From positions 1 to 20,712 of the forward strand of contig CAYXDO010000184.1 in the NCBI GenBank assembly GCA_964463485.1: a stretch of DNA of 20,712 bases, in the 5' to 3' direction. The notes beneath the pieces are model-generated. The model did not search any database and was not told the DNA's origin. It saw only the letters and a list, made by a program, of their open reading frames with translations. The position numbers and the translations under genes are program-made. Of this stretch, positions 17,894 through 20,712 are shown in pieces (position 1 is the first letter of the stretch; each line of letters starts with the position of its first letter). The DNA is from CAYXDO01 sp964463485. GTDB taxonomy: Bacteria > Myxococcota > Kuafuiibacteriia > Kuafuiibacteriales > Kuafuiibacteriaceae.

Positions 17894-19228
17894 GTGTCTC
17901 TCGCGAAGTTGACTCCCTGGTCGGGCCTTGCGTTCCTGACCCTCTTGGCCTGTCCCGAACCACCGAAAAAGCCCGTCGAAAAGCCGACCGAAAAACCTGC
18001 CGCGACCGCTCCTGCGCCTCAGGGGAGCCCCAACACCGTCAAAATCGTGAGCAGCCTCCCGCGCACCGGCAGCGCGAACGCGCAGACCACCACGATCGTC
18101 AACGGAATCCGAATGGCCATCGACGACGCCGGCGCCAAGGCCGGCGCCTTCACGGTCGTCTACGAAGACTGGGACGACGCCTCCGCCAAGAAGGGAGACT
18201 GGGACCCCGAGGTCGAGGCGGCCAACGCGGACAAAGCCATCAAAGACCCCGACGTCGTCGCGTACATCGGCACCTACAACTCGGGCGCCGCGAAGATCGC
18301 CATGCCGGTCCTGAATCGCGCGAGCCTCGTGATGATCTCGCCGGCCAACACGTACACGGGACTCACCAAGCCGGGTATGGGCGAGCCCGACGAACCAGGC
18401 GTGTATCGACCGAGCGGCAAGGTGGGTTACTTCCGAGTCGTCCCCGCCGACGACATCCAAGGGAGAGTTGCCGCTCAGTGGATCAAACAAATGGGTGGCA
18501 AGGGTGTGTACGTGCTCGACGACCGCGGCCTCTACGGAAAAGGCGTGGCCGACGTGTTCGCGGCGACCGCCGAAGAGTTGGGGATCAAACTCACCGGCAG
18601 AGAAGGCATCGACCCGAAGGCTCAAGAATATCGGTCGCTGATGACGAAGGTCAAACAGTCGAGCCCCGACTGGGTCTATTTCGGCGGAACGACGCAGACC
18701 AACGCCGGCCAAATCGCCAAAGACATGGTCGCCGTCGGCCTCAAGGCCAAGCTCATGGTGCCCGACGGCTGCTTCGAGGACGCCTTCATTCAGGCCGCTG
18801 GCGCCGACGTGGCCAACGAGCGGGCGTACGTGACCTTCGGAGGTGTCCCTCCAGCCAAGCTCACCGGCAAGGGCGCGGACTTCGTCGAGCGATATCGCAA
18901 AAAATACGGCGGCGAGCCCGAGGGTTATGCGGTGTATGGGTACGTCGCAACTCAGGTGGCCCTCGACGCAATCGCCGCCGCGGGCTCGAAGGATCGTGAG
19001 ACCATCCGAGCCAAGGTCGCCGAAGCCAAGCAGGCCGACGGCGCGCTCGGGACCTGGTCCTTCGACAAAGACGGGGACACGTCCCTCACGACGATGAGCG
19101 GCAACATCGTCCGAGGGGGCAAGCTCGAGTTCGTGACGCTGCTCGGCGAGACGACCCCGGCCCCGACTCCAGGCGCCGCGCCTGGAGCTGCTCCCGCTCC
19201 CGGCGGAGCTCCCGCCCCCACGAAATGA
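17894..19228 (+). CDS. Branched-chain amino-acid-type ABC transporter substrate-binding lipoprotein
   Basis: This 444-residue type I periplasmic binding protein of the LivK/LivJ group starts at the GTG 17894. An AGGAGG site (17884-17889) sits 4 bases upstream; another GTG at 17876 is less likely. A signal ending in the lipobox LLAC is followed by a Pro/Lys/Glu-rich linker, suggesting membrane anchoring. The folded part has family landmarks such as IVSSLPRTGSANAQ, VVAYIGTYNSGAAKIAMPVL and VMISPANTYTGL. A region of about 20 residues rich in Pro, Ala and Gly ends the protein. It should capture the substrate, probably a branched-chain or other amino acid, and deliver it to LivH/LivM. The stop overlaps the livH start (ATGA). 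Confidence 0.92.
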   Translation: MSLAKLTPWSGLAFLTLLACPEPPKKPVEKPTEKPAATAPAPQGSPNTVKIVSSLPRTGSANAQTTTIVNGIRMAIDDAGAKAGAFTVVYEDWDDASAKKGDWDPEVEAANADKAIKDPDVVAYIGTYNSGAAKIAMPVLNRASLVMISPANTYTGLTKPGMGEPDEPGVYRPSGKVGYFRVVPADDIQGRVAAQWIKQMGGKGVYVLDDRGLYGKGVADVFAATAEELGIKLTGREGIDPKAQEYRSLMTKVKQSSPDWVYFGGTTQTNAGQIAKDMVAVGLKAKLMVPDGCFEDAFIQAAGADVANERAYVTFGGVPPAKLTGKGADFVERYRKKYGGEPEGYAVYGYVATQVALDAIAAAGSKDRETIRAKVAEAKQADGALGTWSFDKDGDTSLTTMSGNIVRGGKLEFVTLLGETTPAPTPGAAPGAAPAPGGAPAPTK

Positions 19229-20196
19229 CCGACGAATCGCTCATCGTGAGCGCAGTCCTCCAGCAACTCATCATCGGGCTGACCAATGGCATGGTCTTCG
19301 CGCTCATCGCGCTCGGCTACACCATGGTCTACGGCATCCTGGAGCTGATCAACTTCGCCCACGGCGACTTGTTCATGCTGGCGTCTTTTTTGGCGCTGAC
19401 TTTGATCGGAGTCTTCGGGCTCACCGCGGTGAACAGTCCAGCGAGCTTCCTGGGTTTGCTCGCCATCGTCGCGGCCTGCTCGGTGTTCGCCGCCGCTCTG
19501 AATTGGTCGGTCGACCGAGTCGTCTACAGGCCGCTTCGAAACGCGCCCAAACTAGCTCCGCTGGTCTCGGCCATCGGAGTCTCCTTCATTTTTCAGAACG
19601 TAGGACTCTTCTGGGGCGGGATGCCGCTCGAAGTCTTCGGGGCCGGCAACGCCGCAGCGGCTCCAAAGACCTTCCCCAGCTTGATTCCTGGAGACAACCT
19701 GCTGGGTGAAGACGCGCTCGTCCGATTCACCGCCAAGGACCTGATGGTGATCGTGAGCTCGGTCGCGGTCATGGCCGCGCTCTACGTGCTGGTGCGGCAC
19801 ACCAAGCTGGGTAAGGCCATGCGCGCCACCGCTCAGAATCCGCAGGCCGCCCGACTCATGGGTATCGACGTCGACCTCGTGATAGGTGCGACCTTTGCCA
19901 TCGGCGGCGCCCTCGCTGGCTTCGCCGCGGTCATCTACGGGCTCTTCATCAACACCATCAACTATCAGATCGGGTATCAAAACGGGCTCTACGCGTTCAC
20001 CGCCGCGGTGCTCGGCGGGATCGGCAACATCCCGGGCGCGGTGATGGGTGGCCTCGTCATCGGTTTGGTGCGCGCCTTCTCGGACCAATACATCGGCGCT
20101 CAATGGCAACCCGCCGTGCTGTTTGGGATCTTGATCGTGATCTTGGTCTTCCGCCCAGCCGGGCTGCTCGGCGCCAATGTCCGGGAGAAAGTCTGA
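19225..20196 (+). CDS. livH: Branched-chain amino-acid ABC transporter permease LivH
   Basis: This 323-residue inner-membrane permease has about eight hydrophobic segments. Family landmarks include GYTMVYGILELINFAHGDLF near the N-terminus, KAMRATAQNPQAARLMGID (the cytoplasmic loop that contacts the ATPases) and VLGGIGNIPGAVMGGLVIGL near the C-terminus. The ATG overlaps the stop of the binding-protein gene. It ends in Arg-Glu-Lys-Val. That coding tail and its TGA are part of the 14-bp unit repeated downstream, so the junction with livM is unusual. Confidence 0.95.
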   Translation: MTDESLIVSAVLQQLIIGLTNGMVFALIALGYTMVYGILELINFAHGDLFMLASFLALTLIGVFGLTAVNSPASFLGLLAIVAACSVFAAALNWSVDRVVYRPLRNAPKLAPLVSAIGVSFIFQNVGLFWGGMPLEVFGAGNAAAAPKTFPSLIPGDNLLGEDALVRFTAKDLMVIVSSVAVMAALYVLVRHTKLGKAMRATAQNPQAARLMGIDVDLVIGATFAIGGALAGFAAVIYGLFINTINYQIGYQNGLYAFTAAVLGGIGNIPGAVMGGLVIGLVRAFSDQYIGAQWQPAVLFGILIVILVFRPAGLLGANVREKV

Positions 20197-20210
20197 TGGA
20201 GAAAGTCTGA
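20196..20210 (+). other. 4-codon minicistron (Met-Glu-Lys-Val-stop), first copy
   Basis: ATG at 20196 overlaps the livH stop (TGATG). It encodes Met-Glu-Lys-Val and stops at 20208-20210, where the stop overlaps the next ATG. It has a GGAG site 8 bases upstream. Translation is predicted, not shown; the peptide itself is unlikely to have a function. Confidence 0.55.
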
Positions 20211-20224
20211 TGGAGAAAGTCTGA
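20210..20224 (+). other. 4-codon minicistron (Met-Glu-Lys-Val-stop), second copy
   Basis: This is identical to the preceding minicistron and starts at its stop codon. Its own TGA (20222-20224) overlaps the livM ATG at 20224. It arises from the second repeat unit. Confidence 0.55.
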
Positions 20225-20712
20225 TGGACCGACTCAAATCCAACATCGGGCTCCTGGTGCTCGCGGCGCTCCTCGTGTACCCCGTCTTTCCGATCTTCGA
20301 CCTCGCGGTCGACGCAGTCACCGGAGTGCCCCTGCGGCTCGATCGCCAGCTCGTGAGTATCTTCATCTTCGCGATCCTCGCGCTCGCCCTGAATCTGCAA
20401 GTCGGCTACGCGGGCCTGCTGCAGCTAGGCATCGCGGCCTTCTTCGCCATCGGCGCGTTCTCGACGGGTATCATGACCGTGGAGAAGTACCCATTCCAGG
20501 TGGGATTCTGGGGCTCTCTGATCGTGGCTCCGGTCGTCGCCGGCCTGGCCGGCCTCGCCCTCGGAGCCCCTACGATTCGCCTTCGCGGTGACTACCTCGC
20601 CATCGTGACGCTCGGCTTCGGCGAAGTCACCCGCGTAGTCATTCTGAATTTGGAGAGTATCACCGACGGACCCCGAGGACTCAATCCCCTCCCCTCGCCA
20701 TGGCTACCCATC
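20224..20712 (+). CDS. livM: Branched-chain amino-acid ABC transporter permease LivM, 3' end outside the window
   Basis: The first 163 residues are present and the frame is open to the window edge. The sequence starts MDRLKSNIGLLVLAALLVYP. It shows LivM landmarks: ALNLQVGYAGLLQLGIAAFF (the family's usual GHAAF has Ile-Ala-Ala here) and IRLRGDYLAIVTLGFGEVTR, followed by SITDGPRGLNPL. It forms the transmembrane channel with LivH. The ATPases LivG and LivF are expected downstream but cannot be seen. The ATG is the last of three repeated TGATG stop-start overlaps, so its translation probably depends on reinitiation from livH through two minicistrons, or on the repeated GGAG site. Confidence 0.93.
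   Translation, partial: MDRLKSNIGLLVLAALLVYPVFPIFDLAVDAVTGVPLRLDRQLVSIFIFAILALALNLQVGYAGLLQLGIAAFFAIGAFSTGIMTVEKYPFQVGFWGSLIVAPVVAGLAGLALGAPTIRLRGDYLAIVTLGFGEVTRVVILNLESITDGPRGLNPLPSPWLPI

Larger units (their letters stand above)
20185..20226 (+). repeat. Three tandem 14-bp units at the livH-livM junction
   Basis: The unit gagaaagtctgatg is repeated exactly at 20185-20198, 20199-20212 and 20213-20226. Each copy follows a G, giving GGAG 8 bases before its ATG, and each contains TGATG, where a stop overlaps a start. The first copy ends livH and the last begins livM. Confidence 0.97.

Noticed and set aside
17750..18712. Extending the sufE frame upstream over the binding-protein gene
   Set aside because: The extra 321 codons are antisense shadow; the SufE core begins right after the GTG at 17749.

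Overview
The window looks like chromosomal DNA from a myxobacterium (Myxococcota). It is GC-rich with strongly GC-biased codon use. One protein ends in a MYXO-CTERM-type surface-sorting tail, and two adjacent proteins carry long calcium-binding thrombospondin type 3 (TSP3) repeats. There are also Cys-rich and Lys/Ala-rich proteins of the kind common in that phylum. This assignment rests on gene content only; no rRNA or tRNA gene is seen.

Layout. (1) Positions 67-7119, minus strand: three envelope genes transcribed leftward, namely a divergent heparinase II/III-fold exported protein, a TSP3-stalk protein with a MYXO-CTERM tail, and an OmpA-family porin with its own TSP3 stalk. (2) Positions 7244-11902, plus strand: a small outer-membrane beta-barrel protein, a MORN-repeat lipoprotein whose likely start lies inside the barrel gene, a YfhO-like multi-pass membrane protein joined to it by a GTGA overlap, and a plant/plastid-type enoyl-ACP reductase (FabI). 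(3) Positions 12029-14414, plus strand: rlmH, a comF-family gene and a lipoprotein with about 60 cysteines, chained by two ATGA overlaps. (4) Positions 14415-15980: an unrecognised 188-residue protein, an intergenic region rich in short inverted repeats with a good sigma-70-like promoter, a histone H1-like Lys/Ala protein interrupted by a 100-N assembly gap, and a clear stem-loop terminator. (5) Positions 15981-17749: a short NFACT-family protein converging on sufE with 2 bases between their stop codons. (6) Positions 17894 to the end: a branched-chain amino-acid-type ABC operon (lipoprotein binding protein, LivH, LivM truncated by the window edge), driven by a probable promoter at 17804-17832.

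Most of the window is ordinary housekeeping and envelope content. The most unusual DNA structure is the livH-livM junction. A 14-bp unit is repeated three times there, each copy carrying a Shine-Dalgarno-like GGAG, a stop and an overlapping start. This leaves two complete 4-codon minicistrons (Met-Glu-Lys-Val-stop) between the permease genes. Other points worth checking are the exact 55-bp identity on both sides of the N gap (probably an assembly artefact), the NFACT protein that lacks the Asp-Arg motif of RqcH, and the Cys-rich lipoprotein coupled to rlmH-comF. I saw no CRISPR array, insertion sequence, phage or defence system.
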